Part shown: piece after piece, positions 1-6,999 of the stretch
How positions within the stretch are numbered: the stretch's first letter is position 1
Layout: each line of letters opens with the position of its first letter
Source of the DNA: Aquificaceae bacterium
GTDB taxonomy: Bacteria > Aquificota > Aquificia > Aquificales > Aquificaceae
Direction: 5' to 3'
Length of the DNA: 14,267 nucleotides
NCBI GenBank assembly: GCA_027049085.1
Contig: JALTVH010000180.1
Location: 1 to 14,267, forward strand
Program-made: the position numbers and the translations under genes
Notes under the pieces: generated by a model
Told to the model about the DNA's origin: nothing
Seen by the model: the letters and a program-made list of their open reading frames with translations, nothing else
Databases searched by the model: none

Positions 1-32
1 AGGAGCGTGCTCCTGAGCGCGTGATCAGGAGC
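1..32. repeat. Overlapping inverted repeats at the 3' end of the slipin gene
   Basis: Bases 9-16 (GCTCCTGA) are the exact reverse complement of 25-32 (TCAGGAGC), giving an 8-bp stem with an 8-base loop. Bases 1-6 (AGGAGC) also pair with 9-14 (GCTCCT), so two mutually exclusive hairpins are possible. The larger one contains the slipin stop codon (25-27). On the plus strand it is followed by a pyrimidine-rich run (33-50), which could help termination of a plus-strand gene lying to the left, but there is no clean T tract on either side. Role uncertain. Confidence 0.35.
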
Positions 33-888
33 TCTTCTTTCCCTCTTTCTTACCAACGAGTTCTATAAGGTCAAGGGGGAAGGGGAAGATAACGGTCTTA
101 GTATTCTGGAGACCGATGGTATGGAGGGTCTCAAGGTACCTGAGCTGTATAGCGATCGGCTCACTCGCAAGGATCTTGGCAGCTTCCAGGAGCTTTTGAG
201 CGGCCTGGAATTCAGCCTCCGCTGAAATGATCTTTGCCCTCCGCTCCCTCTCAGCCTCTGCCTGACGGGCAATTGCCTTCCTGAGGTCGTCGGGCAGGTC
301 TATCTTCTTCAGCTCAACGGCGGTAACCTTTACACCCCAGGGATCCGTTTGCCTGTCAATGATCTCCTGAAGCTTAATATTTATCTTTTCCCGATGGGAA
401 AGAAGCTCATCAAGCTCCGCCTCACCGCAAACGCTCCTGAGGGTCGTTTGGGCTATCTGGGAAGTGGCGTAGAGATAATCCTCAACCTCAACTATAGCCT
501 TGGAAGGATCAACCACACGGAAGTAAACAACAGCATCAACCTGAACCGACACGTTGTCTTTGGTAATGATGTCCTGGGTTGGCACGTCAAGAGTAACAGT
601 CCTTAGAGAAACCCTTACGATACGATCAATAATAGGGATAATAAAGATCAATCCCGGTCCTTTAAAGCCGATCATTCGTCCGAGCCTGAAGACAACAGCC
701 CTCTCATACTCAGGAATGATTTTGATAGCAGCAAACAGAAATATAAGACCGAGTATTATGAGAACAATTATTGGTGAGAAAACCATAGTCAGACCTCCGA
801 TATACTTAAAAAGGTTGCCGCCCATTACAGCAGCAAGAAACACAGCCACAAAGATCAGAAAAGGTAAAGCCTCAAGAAATCCACGCAT
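25..888 (-). CDS. Slipin / stomatin-like SPFH (band 7) membrane protein
   Basis: This is a membrane-anchored scaffold protein of the prohibitin/stomatin/slipin superfamily; such proteins form oligomeric rings or microdomains in the inner membrane and are often tied to membrane quality control. The 287-residue protein has two hydrophobic segments (about 5-22 and 34-56). The SPFH core follows, with the slipin signature VDAVVYFRVVDP (118-128) and the DPWGVKV stretch (182-188). After it comes an alanine/glutamate-rich helical region (about 205-245) of the kind that drives oligomerisation, then a basic tail. The ATG at 888 is preferred over an upstream GTG at 900 because GAGGTG lies 4 bases before it. 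The gene is directly downstream of argJ and overlaps the argJ stop through its ribosome site. Bacterial slipins usually pair with an NfeD-type protein; none is seen in this window, though one could lie to the left of base 1. Family assignment is firm; cellular role is not. Confidence 0.9.
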   Translation of the reverse strand: MRGFLEALPFLIFVAVFLAAVMGGNLFKYIGGLTMVFSPIIVLIILGLIFLFAAIKIIPEYERAVVFRLGRMIGFKGPGLIFIIPIIDRIVRVSLRTVTLDVPTQDIITKDNVSVQVDAVVYFRVVDPSKAIVEVEDYLYATSQIAQTTLRSVCGEAELDELLSHREKINIKLQEIIDRQTDPWGVKVTAVELKKIDLPDDLRKAIARQAEAERERRAKIISAEAEFQAAQKLLEAAKILASEPIAIQLRYLETLHTIGLQNTKTVIFPFPLDLIELVGKKEGKKSS

Positions 889-892
889 CGCC

Positions 893-898
893 CACCTC
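893..898 (-). promoter_or_regulatory. Shine-Dalgarno deciding the slipin start
   Basis: On the minus strand GAGGTG ends 4 bases before the ATG at 888 and overlaps the argJ stop codon (897-899). This favours the ATG over the in-frame GTG at 900 and suggests translational coupling to argJ. Confidence 0.6.
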
Positions 899-2036
899 AC
901 GTCCTGTACTCTGCATTTATCCTGATGTAATCATAACCCAGATCGGAAGAGTAACAGGTCCACATGTGTCTGCCCTCACCAAGATCTATCACGATCCTTA
1001 TCTCCCTGCTCTTTTCAATATACTCCTTCGCCCTATCCTCGTTGAAGTATATCTTTCCGCCATTGTAAAGGAGAATATTCCCAAGGTAGATCCTGAGAAC
1101 AGATGGATCTATAACGTACTCTGTACTCCCCAGCGCCGATGCTATCCTTCCCCAGTTGGGATCTCGCCCGAAAACCGCAGTTTTGACAAGAAGGGAGTTG
1201 GCAACCTTTTTGGCAAGGGTCTTTGCCTTCTTCTCTGTCTTTGCCTTGAGCACCGTTATGGCTATTACCTTTGTTGCTCCTTCACCATCTTTAACGATCT
1301 TCTTGGCAAGGGTAAGACTGACCTCTTCTACACCCCTTTCAAGGGTCTGCTTTTCTGCAACGATCTCACCAAGGGAGACAAGGGCAAAGCTGTCGTTGGT
1401 GCTCGTGCAACCATCAACGGTAATTGAGTTAAAAGTCTTTTCATTGACCCTCCGATGAAGGTCCTCAAGCTCTGGTTTGTCAACCTTCGCGTTTGTGAAG
1501 ACAAAGGCAAGCATCGTACCCATATTGGGTTCTATCATTCCCGCGCCCTTTGCAAAGCCGTAAACCTCAAGGTTTCCCCCTGACCACCTGTCAACCTTGG
1601 GAAACCTGTCCGTAGTTGAGATGACCCAGGATGCAAGCTCAAGGTTTAGGGGATCCAGAAAGGAGCAGGCCTCCTCTATACCGGCAATAACCTTCTCTAT
1701 AGGCAGGAACTCGCCTATGATCCCCGTTGAAAATACCAGCACCTCCTCCTTTTTTATACCGAGGTTTTGAGCACAGGCCTGAGCCATAAGCTCAGCGTGT
1801 TCATAACCGACTTCCCCTGTTCCGCAGTTGGCGTTACCGCTGTTGATCAGCAGAGCTTTGATATTTTTACCCTTTGCCAGAGTTTCCTGAGAGTAAATTA
1901 CAGAGGCAGATTTAAAGCTGTTGCGGGTGAATAAAAAGGAGCTTACAGACCTGTCTGGCAATCTGAGAACAAGAATATCAGGATCACCGGATTCTTTGAG
2001 GCCTGCACGCCCCACCCCCATCAAAACGCCGGGCAT
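897..2036 (-). CDS. argJ: Glutamate N-acetyltransferase / N-acetylornithine acetyltransferase ArgJ
   Basis: ArgJ transfers the acetyl group from N-acetylornithine to glutamate, recycling acetyl in cytoplasmic arginine synthesis; bifunctional members also use acetyl-CoA. The 379-residue protein has the full family pattern. NSGNANCGTG is at 65-74, and the STGIIG oxyanion-hole region (Thr104-Gly105) at 103-108. The self-cleavage site KGAGMIEPNMGTML (163-176) has Thr174 as the expected nucleophile exposed when the chain splits into alpha and beta subunits. DGCTSTND lies at 208-215, then FGRDPNWGR, and the C-terminal YDYIRINAEYRT. The residue before the nucleophile is Gly rather than the usual Ala. 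The ATG at 2036 is the first in-frame start after a stop; an AAGGAGG sits 11 bases upstream, somewhat far, and overlaps the end of the OmpA-family gene. Mono- or bifunctionality cannot be read from sequence; no other arg gene is in the window. Confidence 0.97.
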   Translation of the reverse strand: MPGVLMGVGRAGLKESGDPDILVLRLPDRSVSSFLFTRNSFKSASVIYSQETLAKGKNIKALLINSGNANCGTGEVGYEHAELMAQACAQNLGIKKEEVLVFSTGIIGEFLPIEKVIAGIEEACSFLDPLNLELASWVISTTDRFPKVDRWSGGNLEVYGFAKGAGMIEPNMGTMLAFVFTNAKVDKPELEDLHRRVNEKTFNSITVDGCTSTNDSFALVSLGEIVAEKQTLERGVEEVSLTLAKKIVKDGEGATKVIAITVLKAKTEKKAKTLAKKVANSLLVKTAVFGRDPNWGRIASALGSTEYVIDPSVLRIYLGNILLYNGGKIYFNEDRAKEYIEKSREIRIVIDLGEGRHMWTCYSSDLGYDYIRINAEYRT

Positions 2037-2042
2037 GCAGGG

Positions 2043-3137
2043 TCATTCCTCCTTCAGCTTGATAACTATGAACTCCACCCTCCTGTTTGTGAGCCTGCCA
2101 ATGGAGTTCTCATTTGAGGCTATAAAACGTTCCTTACCAAATCCAACGATCTCTATCTTATCCTCAGGAATTCCATGTTTCACGAGATAGTTCTTAACGG
2201 TCTTTGCTCTCTTCTGCGCAAGTTTTACGTTGTACTCTTTGGAACCAATTATATCGGTAAAACCTTCTATCCTCACCTTAACGTATTCGTTTTCTTTAAG
2301 GGTTTTGACCACCTCATTCAGTATTGGTATGTACTCACGCCTTATGTTGTACCTGTCAAAATCAAAGTGAATCCTTGCGGTTATCTTCAAGGGTTCTTCA
2401 ATGAGCTGGGGTTCCCTCTCGGCCTCTTCTTCTCCTATATCAACCCTCACTTCCTGTTCTTCAGGTTTTTCCTCAACCTGATCAGCTTCTACAACTTCCT
2501 CTTTCCTTACCTCTTCTTCTTCACTGGGCTTGCGTGCTGTTATCTTTTTGCCTGTATAACACTCCAGCTCATTGCTCATAGCCACGCGGAGCTTGCTTTC
2601 CGCAACCTTACTCTCGGTGTTTACCTCGTTATAAAACCTGAGCAGTAGAGCGGTATTCGGTTCTTCCTTCCTGAACTCGTACACAAGGGCATCGTAAAAG
2701 GCCTCAGCCCTTCCCAGTTCAGCGGGTGCACACTTAAGACCTTTGTTTCCCCTTATGAAATCAAGCTTGGTCTTTATTTCCTTCAGGTTAATAACTTCAA
2801 AGGTCATACCCTCTTTTTTTTCAACCTTGGGCAGGTCATCTATTGGTGTCAGTTCTTCTTCCTCAACGAAGGAAGCCGTAATAGCTTTTGATGCAGCATT
2901 CATAGTTCTTATTGCAAAGACCTTTGAACCAACATCGTCTGCCTCAGAAGCAAGAATAGAGGATATTTCCCGGTACCCTCTTGATTTATTGTAGAGATAA
3001 GGTGCCTTCTCTTTTGCACCCGCCTTGTAAGCTTTAACGACAGCCCTTCCTGCCTCGTCTATTCCCTGGGTTACTCTGAAGGAAGTTACAAGGAACCCCA
3101 TAAAAAAGACCAGCACAAGAAAACCCATCTTTTTCAT
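2043..3137 (-). CDS. OmpA-family peptidoglycan-binding envelope protein
   Basis: Likely a periplasmic or outer-membrane-linked protein that anchors to peptidoglycan. The 364-residue chain begins with a Sec signal (1 to about 25: MKK then a hydrophobic core). A helical region (about 26-195) looks like two related halves; each has an APxxL element (45-49 and 137-141; the second reads CAPAELGRAEA), a pattern found in other OmpA-family proteins. A linker very rich in Glu (205-250) follows, then a C-terminal OmpA domain (252-360). In that domain HFDFDRYNIR, EGFTD (291-295, Asp295) and GRLTNRRVEF (347-356) carry the Asp and Arg expected to hold diaminopimelate; the usual GHTD is GFTD here. I chose ATG 3137 over an upstream ATG because GGGAGGG lies 6 bases before it and the signal peptide then starts properly. 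The argJ start follows 6 bases after the stop. Confidence 0.85.
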   Translation of the reverse strand: MKKMGFLVLVFFMGFLVTSFRVTQGIDEAGRAVVKAYKAGAKEKAPYLYNKSRGYREISSILASEADDVGSKVFAIRTMNAASKAITASFVEEEELTPIDDLPKVEKKEGMTFEVINLKEIKTKLDFIRGNKGLKCAPAELGRAEAFYDALVYEFRKEEPNTALLLRFYNEVNTESKVAESKLRVAMSNELECYTGKKITARKPSEEEEVRKEEVVEADQVEEKPEEQEVRVDIGEEEAEREPQLIEEPLKITARIHFDFDRYNIRREYIPILNEVVKTLKENEYVKVRIEGFTDIIGSKEYNVKLAQKRAKTVKNYLVKHGIPEDKIEIVGFGKERFIASNENSIGRLTNRRVEFIVIKLKEE

Positions 3138-3143
3138 TTCTGT

Positions 3144-3150
3144 CCCTCCC
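3144..3150 (-). promoter_or_regulatory. Shine-Dalgarno deciding the OmpA-family start
   Basis: GGGAGGG on the minus strand lies 6 bases upstream of ATG 3137. An earlier in-frame ATG pair near 3153-3158 would place this purine run inside the coding region and add residues ahead of a normal signal peptide, so it is rejected as the start. Confidence 0.65.
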
Positions 3151-3156
3151 TTCATC

Positions 3157-3187
3157 ATTATAGTATAACGGATTTACACTATTTCAA
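3157..3187 (-). promoter_or_regulatory. Candidate promoter for OmpA-argJ-slipin unit
   Basis: In the 56-base gap after the Rieske gene, the minus strand has TTGAAA (3187-3182) and a perfect TATAAT (3162-3157) separated by 19 bases, slightly wider than the 17-base optimum. Transcription would start near 3150, just before the ribosome site. It would let the OmpA-argJ-slipin genes be expressed separately from the fccB-Rieske pair. Confidence 0.4.
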
Positions 3188-3193
3188 TTTAAT

Positions 3194-3901
3194 TCAGCAC
3201 CTTATAACCTCTTTTGTATACTTTCTCAGGGGAGTCGTGACACACCTGTTAACCTCTTCTTTTGCTTTCTTTGAACTACCGTACTCCTTTCTCAGCTCCC
3301 TCCTGTAAACGTCAAAGAATTCCTCAAAAAGGTCTCTGCCAAGCACCGCTTCTGCATAAATCTTTCCATTTTCCTCGCTCAGGATGACCGCAGGGAGGGG
3401 ATCCTTAGCGGGTCCCTCAATTACCTTTCCGCCTTTTGCAGGATCGAAGGCAGACATGTGGGCACAGCACTGGATAACCCTGTCTCTTTCTAACAAAGAA
3501 GATTTCTTTCCAGGCGGATGGTAACTGATGAGGGTTCTCTCTCTTGTTGGGTAGCTCAGCTGATGAGTACAGATGGCAACGAAGGCAACTATGCTCCTTC
3601 CTGGTCCGATCCCTCCTTTCCAGATATATTCTTTCCCATCCTCAAGGCGCAACTTTGCTCCTTTTAGTTTCTGCTGTGTATTCACAAGGAGGCACGGCGT
3701 TGCCCTGAACGGATAGAAAAATAGGTACTCTTCTTCAGGTTTAATCTCTTTAGCCTTCACAGGCCTCCCATCTTCCCAGACAAGGTGGGCTCTTTTGTAC
3801 CTCTTAAGGGGCTGACCGCTGTAAGCGAAAACAAAAGAAGGAAACAGGAGAGAGCAAGCGGAAAGGGAAGCACAGCCCTTTAGAAACTCCCTCCTTCTCA
3901 T
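3194..3901 (-). CDS. Tat-exported Rieske [2Fe-2S] protein
   Basis: A 235-residue periplasmic or membrane-tethered electron-transfer protein. It opens with a twin-arginine signal (RRREFLKG at 2-9, hydrophobic to about 26). The Rieske ligand motifs are Cys111-Thr-His113 and Cys145-x-x-His148, followed by FDPAKGGKVIEGPAKDPLP, the usual downstream pattern (G-GPA--PLP). Three things are odd. The two cysteines that form the Rieske disulfide are missing: CTHQLS has Ser at that place, and the second motif reads CCAH instead of CPCH. The loop between His113 and Cys145 is 31 residues, against roughly 16 in bc1-type proteins. The C-terminal 50 residues (186-235) form a charged helical tail ending in Cys. 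The start lacks a clear Shine-Dalgarno sequence and lies 9 bases after the fccB stop, so it is probably translated by coupling. Pairing with the flavoprotein suggests it accepts electrons from it. Rieske fold is well supported; partner and potential are inferred. Confidence 0.82.
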   Translation of the reverse strand: MRRREFLKGCASLSACSLLFPSFVFAYSGQPLKRYKRAHLVWEDGRPVKAKEIKPEEEYLFFYPFRATPCLLVNTQQKLKGAKLRLEDGKEYIWKGGIGPGRSIVAFVAICTHQLSYPTRERTLISYHPPGKKSSLLERDRVIQCCAHMSAFDPAKGGKVIEGPAKDPLPAVILSEENGKIYAEAVLGRDLFEEFFDVYRRELRKEYGSSKKAKEEVNRCVTTPLRKYTKEVIRC

Positions 3902-3910
3902 ACTGTAAGT

Positions 3911-5233
3911 TTAACTGAACATGTCCCTGTAAAGTGCTTTAGCCCACTCAAAGGTTGCAGTTGCGAGGGCTTTGCTTCTTTTATTATCAACATTAACCTT
4001 TTTCTTCTTTGGTGCCTTTTTCTTCAGGTCTATGTCGTAAAGAACGTTAATAACAATTGCCTCTTTAGGATCGCCATTTACCATTGAGTAACACGTGTTT
4101 GTGGGAGCCCTCACTGCAGAGTAAGGATCTTTTCCAGAAATAATCGCTACAAGGGCATTTACAAGCATGTTCTGGGAGTGGTTGTGGGCCATGTCTCCAC
4201 TCTTGGGAAAGCCTTTTACTGATGCAGAATCACCAGCTACAAACACCCTCGGGTCTTTTTTAGACTGAAGGGTAAGGGGATCAACATCACACCACCCCGT
4301 TTTGGGATTAACAAGCCCTGTAAGCCATACGAGGTCGCCCGCCTGATGGGGTGGGTTGAGGTTCCCGTCATCAAAGCGGAAATCTCCCGCTGTTGTCTTG
4401 ATGACCTTCTTTATTGGATCAACCTCCTTTATTCTTGCATTCGGCACATACTCAATAAGTCCCTTATAAAGCTGTTCATAGGCAGACTTAAAACCTTTGC
4501 CCTTTGGCTTTATCTCCTTTTTGGGGTCAAGAATAATGAGCTTTCCCCTAACGCCATTCTTTTTGAAGACGCGGGCTATCATTGCCGCTCTCTCATAGGG
4601 TGCGGGGGGACACCTGTGGGGCGGTGGTGGCACAACGAGAACAAAGGTTCCCTCTTCAAAATTCTCAATTTTCCTCTTTAGAGCAACATGCTCTGCACCG
4701 GGTATAAAGGCTGACGGGAAACTTGTGGCACATATCCTTGCCATTTCCCTGTCCTTACCAAACCACGCCTCGTAGTTGTATCTGATCCCTGGTGCAAGAA
4801 CGATATAATCGTAATCTACGTATCCCTGATTGGTATAGACCCTCCTCTTGTGCCTGTTAATTTCTGTGACCGTTGCATTGACAAAGGTATATCCATACTT
4901 TGATGCCGGCGTCTGAAAGTCATGCATTAGAAAATCCATCTCAACGAGTCCACCGAGCCACACATTGCTTACCGGACAGGACATGAAGATCTTTCTCTTT
5001 TCAATTAGGACAACTTCCACCCTGTCCCTCAGCTTCTTCTTGAGGTGCTTGGCTGTGGTTACACCTGCCCAGCCCCCACCAACAATTACCACCCTGGGCT
5101 TCTTTGAAGGGGGTAGCATCCTACTTTTATGGTGCATGGGCATCATTCCAAAGGTGATTGAAGGTCCAAGGGCTGATGCGACAATGAGGCTCCCTGCTCC
5201 TGCCTTGATAAGTTCCCTCCTGGTTGTAATCAT
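3911..5233 (-). CDS. FccB-like sulfide dehydrogenase flavoprotein (flavocytochrome c family)
   Basis: A periplasmic FAD enzyme of the FccB/sulfide:quinone reductase superfamily, expected to oxidise sulfide to sulfur or polysulfide. The 440-residue protein has a Tat signal (TTRRELIKAG at 3-12, hydrophobic to about 29) and a Rossmann FAD motif VVIVGGGWAG (48-57). Cys86 in MSCPVSN matches the FccB cysteine that carries covalently bound FAD. Cys208 (HRCPPAPYERA) and Cys315 (GWCDVDP) match the redox-active disulfide pair. VAGDSA (332-337) is the second FAD motif, and NTCYS (379-383) is conserved in FccB. All catalytic cysteines are present. ATG 5233 is chosen over 5260 because GGGAGGTG is 6 bases upstream and the twin-arginine signal then sits at the N-terminus. 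No FccA cytochrome c is adjacent; a Tat Rieske gene follows 9 bases downstream instead. It could act on other sulfur compounds. No promoter with a good -35 was found. Confidence 0.9.
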   Translation of the reverse strand: MITTRRELIKAGAGSLIVASALGPSITFGMMPMHHKSRMLPPSKKPRVVIVGGGWAGVTTAKHLKKKLRDRVEVVLIEKRKIFMSCPVSNVWLGGLVEMDFLMHDFQTPASKYGYTFVNATVTEINRHKRRVYTNQGYVDYDYIVLAPGIRYNYEAWFGKDREMARICATSFPSAFIPGAEHVALKRKIENFEEGTFVLVVPPPPHRCPPAPYERAAMIARVFKKNGVRGKLIILDPKKEIKPKGKGFKSAYEQLYKGLIEYVPNARIKEVDPIKKVIKTTAGDFRFDDGNLNPPHQAGDLVWLTGLVNPKTGWCDVDPLTLQSKKDPRVFVAGDSASVKGFPKSGDMAHNHSQNMLVNALVAIISGKDPYSAVRAPTNTCYSMVNGDPKEAIVINVLYDIDLKKKAPKKKKVNVDNKRSKALATATFEWAKALYRDMFS

Positions 5234-5334
5234 CCTTAACACCTCCCTGTTGATTTTCAATGCCCTTGTTATATTCTGGGATGATTTTAACCGATCGGAT
5301 AGTTGAATTTCTTATTGGAATTAAAATAGGACTT
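5234..5334. promoter_or_regulatory. Divergent control region between fccB and the RNase P gene
   Basis: This 101-base gap must hold the start signals for fccB (minus) and probably the RNase P gene (plus). On the minus strand GGGAGGTG (5247-5240) is the fccB ribosome site, and TATAAC (5273-5268) is a possible -10 without a matching -35. On the plus strand TAAAAT (5322-5327) lies 7 bases before ATG 5335, with TTGAAT (5303-5308) only 13 bases ahead, too close for a standard -35. A weak AGGA (5328-5331) is the only ribosome-site candidate for the RNase P gene. Confidence 0.4.
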
Positions 5335-5928
5335 ATGGAAAACTTCATTCTTGACACAAGTGTTTTCACCAACCCTGATATTTACACTACCTTTGGTGAG
5401 AGAGACCAGCTCGGAGCTGTTGAAAACTTCATCCACCTTGCGATCCACTCTGGAGCGAACTTCTATATGCCCTCTTCAGCATACGAAGAGATGCAGAAAA
5501 TGGTTGAGCTCGGACCACTGTCTTCCGAGTTTGAGATGGTGGTAAGGATAAGGTCCCCCAGAAAGCACTCAATAATGATCCCAAGCGATATCCTCTACGA
5601 GCTCATTGAAGAGATCAGGCACAGGATTAATAAGGGACTAAGGATAGCTGAAGAGCATGCAAAGGAGGCGGGAAAATTATCCGACCAGGACCTTGGAAAG
5701 GTAATCAACAGGCTGAGGGAAAAATACAGGGAAGCTCTGCGTCAGGGTATCATTGACAGCAAGGAAGACGTTGACGTCCTTCTCCTTGCCTATGAGCTTG
5801 ACGGGACCGTCGTTACAGGAGATGAAGGACTCAGAAAATGGGCAGACAAGGTTGGTATTAAGATAATAGACCCGAGAAATTTCAGGGGAATTCTGGAGAA
5901 CCTAATCAAACACAAGTCCTCCGCTTAG
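5335..5928 (+). CDS. HARP-type protein-only RNase P (PIN domain; 'RNA ligase partner' family)
   Basis: This metallonuclease is expected to remove 5' leaders from precursor tRNA without an RNA subunit. The family (homologs of Aquifex RNase P, also catalogued as UPF0278 / RNA ligase partner) is a compact PIN domain with a helical insertion. The 197-residue protein opens with MENFILDTSVFTNPD. The acidic metal-site residues appear as Asp7, Asp141 and Asp145 (IIDSKEDVDVLL) and Asp163 (TGDEGLRKWAD); allowing for a 3-residue insertion, these match the catalytic aspartates described for the A. aeolicus enzyme at 7, 138, 142 and 160. The helical segment about 84-135 corresponds to the substrate-binding protrusion. 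An open frame extends upstream to 5260, but ATG 5335 gives the family N-terminus. It is divergent from fccB and overlaps the RNA ligase gene tail to tail by 27 bases. A toxin of VapC type is unlikely: no antitoxin gene is present and length and motifs fit HARP. Confidence 0.92.
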   Translation: MENFILDTSVFTNPDIYTTFGERDQLGAVENFIHLAIHSGANFYMPSSAYEEMQKMVELGPLSSEFEMVVRIRSPRKHSIMIPSDILYELIEEIRHRINKGLRIAEEHAKEAGKLSDQDLGKVINRLREKYREALRQGIIDSKEDVDVLLLAYELDGTVVTGDEGLRKWADKVGIKIIDPRNFRGILENLIKHKSSA

Positions 5929-6999
5929 GAGGTGTCCTAAAAGTCCAGTCATGTTAAGAAAAACCTTTTCAAATACAAGAACGTAGTAACCGTCCTCTTC
6001 GTATAGATCCTTATGAATAACCTGAATGTGCCTTGAGGTTCTCTTGAGAAGTTCTATTTGAGCAAGAGCCATTTCACGAGAGCGGAATCTGCACCTGAAT
6101 TCCCTGGAGACTTTACCCTCCTTTTTAAACTGCTCTATCGCAGAGAAAAGCCCGTCAATGAAGGCTCTCCCGAGCTCTTCATACAGGTGGCGTGTCCTTT
6201 CAATCCCTTCCTCTTCCATAAAGAGAACGATCCTCATGATCCTGTTGGTGTAGTACTCAGCAGGGAGCTGGAGCATGTTTGAGGCTGTTATCTTTATGTC
6301 CGAAAGGTTAGCGCTCTCCGTTATGTACTTTGCCCTTTTGCCCTCGGGGAGATCTTCTTTAAGAACTATCCCCTCCCTTCCCTCTCTATCAAGCTTCAGC
6401 ATCAGGTCTTTTAAAGTTTGGACGTCCTTATTTTCAAAAAGGCCAAAAACCTCAACAGCGGGGAGAGAATACCTTTCTATAAGCTGAGTTTTCTCCCTGT
6501 GGCTCAAGAACTCACCGCTTCCCTTTCTCATTATGTCAAAAACAAAGAAACTAATATCAGAGCTTATGTAGGGTGGTGACTCCTCAATATAAGGGTTTTC
6601 GGGTCCTGCAACCTCGCAGCAGAGAACGAAGTCAGGATTTTCCTCAAAAAAGGTAAGGTCTATAAAGTCTTTCAGCCTGTCGGTACTGAAAGGGCATATG
6701 TATCCACCGCGCGATAGGGCTATAACCCCTTCCCCGCTTCTGAATACACGGACGTTAAAACCATCAACCTTCTCCTCAACCCAGAAAGGTGCTTTGAACT
6801 GGTCAGAGATCCCACGCTCCAGCATAAAGATCCTGCCGATATGGGGATAGCCAAAAACCTCCCCGTCAGGGAACAGGGCGGTTCCCCTGGGGATGTTTTC
6901 AAAGTCGTCGGAGAACCTGAGGTACTCGTAGCCCAGGAACTCCTCCCTTCGTGCCTTCTTCTTTCTTACCGCTTCTCTGACCGCACCAGGGTCAATCAC
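5902..6999 (-). CDS. ATP-dependent RNA ligase, Pab1020 family
   Basis: A nucleotidyltransferase that joins or circularises RNA through an adenylated lysine; the family is mostly archaeal with a few bacterial members such as Aquificales. In this 365-residue protein motif I is EEKVDGFNVRV with Lys77 as the nucleophile (KVDG 77-80). A motif Ia-like LSRGG is at 95-99, a motif III/IIIa region CCEVAGPENPY at 127-137 and FFVFDI at 151-156, motif IV EGIVLK at 209-214, and motif V KRAKYI at 221-226. The C-terminal part (about 240-365) is helical, matching the family's dimerisation and C-terminal domains. It starts with GTG at 6999, overlapping the purQ stop by 8 bases, without an evident Shine-Dalgarno sequence, so coupling is likely. 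It is last of the gyrA-purS-purQ-ligase unit and ends inside the 3' end of the RNase P gene on the other strand. Physiological substrate is not established. Confidence 0.92.
   Translation of the reverse strand: MIDPGAVREAVRKKKARREEFLGYEYLRFSDDFENIPRGTALFPDGEVFGYPHIGRIFMLERGISDQFKAPFWVEEKVDGFNVRVFRSGEGVIALSRGGYICPFSTDRLKDFIDLTFFEENPDFVLCCEVAGPENPYIEESPPYISSDISFFVFDIMRKGSGEFLSHREKTQLIERYSLPAVEVFGLFENKDVQTLKDLMLKLDREGREGIVLKEDLPEGKRAKYITESANLSDIKITASNMLQLPAEYYTNRIMRIVLFMEEEGIERTRHLYEELGRAFIDGLFSAIEQFKKEGKVSREFRCRFRSREMALAQIELLKRTSRHIQVIHKDLYEEDGYYVLVFEKVFLNMTGLLGHLLSGGLVFD

Noticed and set aside
1..32. Intrinsic terminator of the slipin gene
   Set aside because: The hairpin is real but on the minus strand it is followed by no T run, and it contains the stop codon; listed only as an inverted repeat.
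349..606. Plus-strand open frame inside the slipin gene
   Set aside because: It is antisense to a well-conserved protein, has no ribosome site and no recognisable domain. The other plus-strand frames within argJ, the OmpA-family gene and gyrA are rejected for the same reason.
2400..2520. Low-complexity Glu-rich segment as a coding error or repeat expansion
   Set aside because: The frame stays open into a proper OmpA domain, and acidic linkers between envelope domains are common.
5335..5928. PIN-domain gene as a VapC-type toxin
   Set aside because: No antitoxin gene lies beside it, it is longer than VapC, and its N-terminus and aspartate spacing match the HARP RNase P family.
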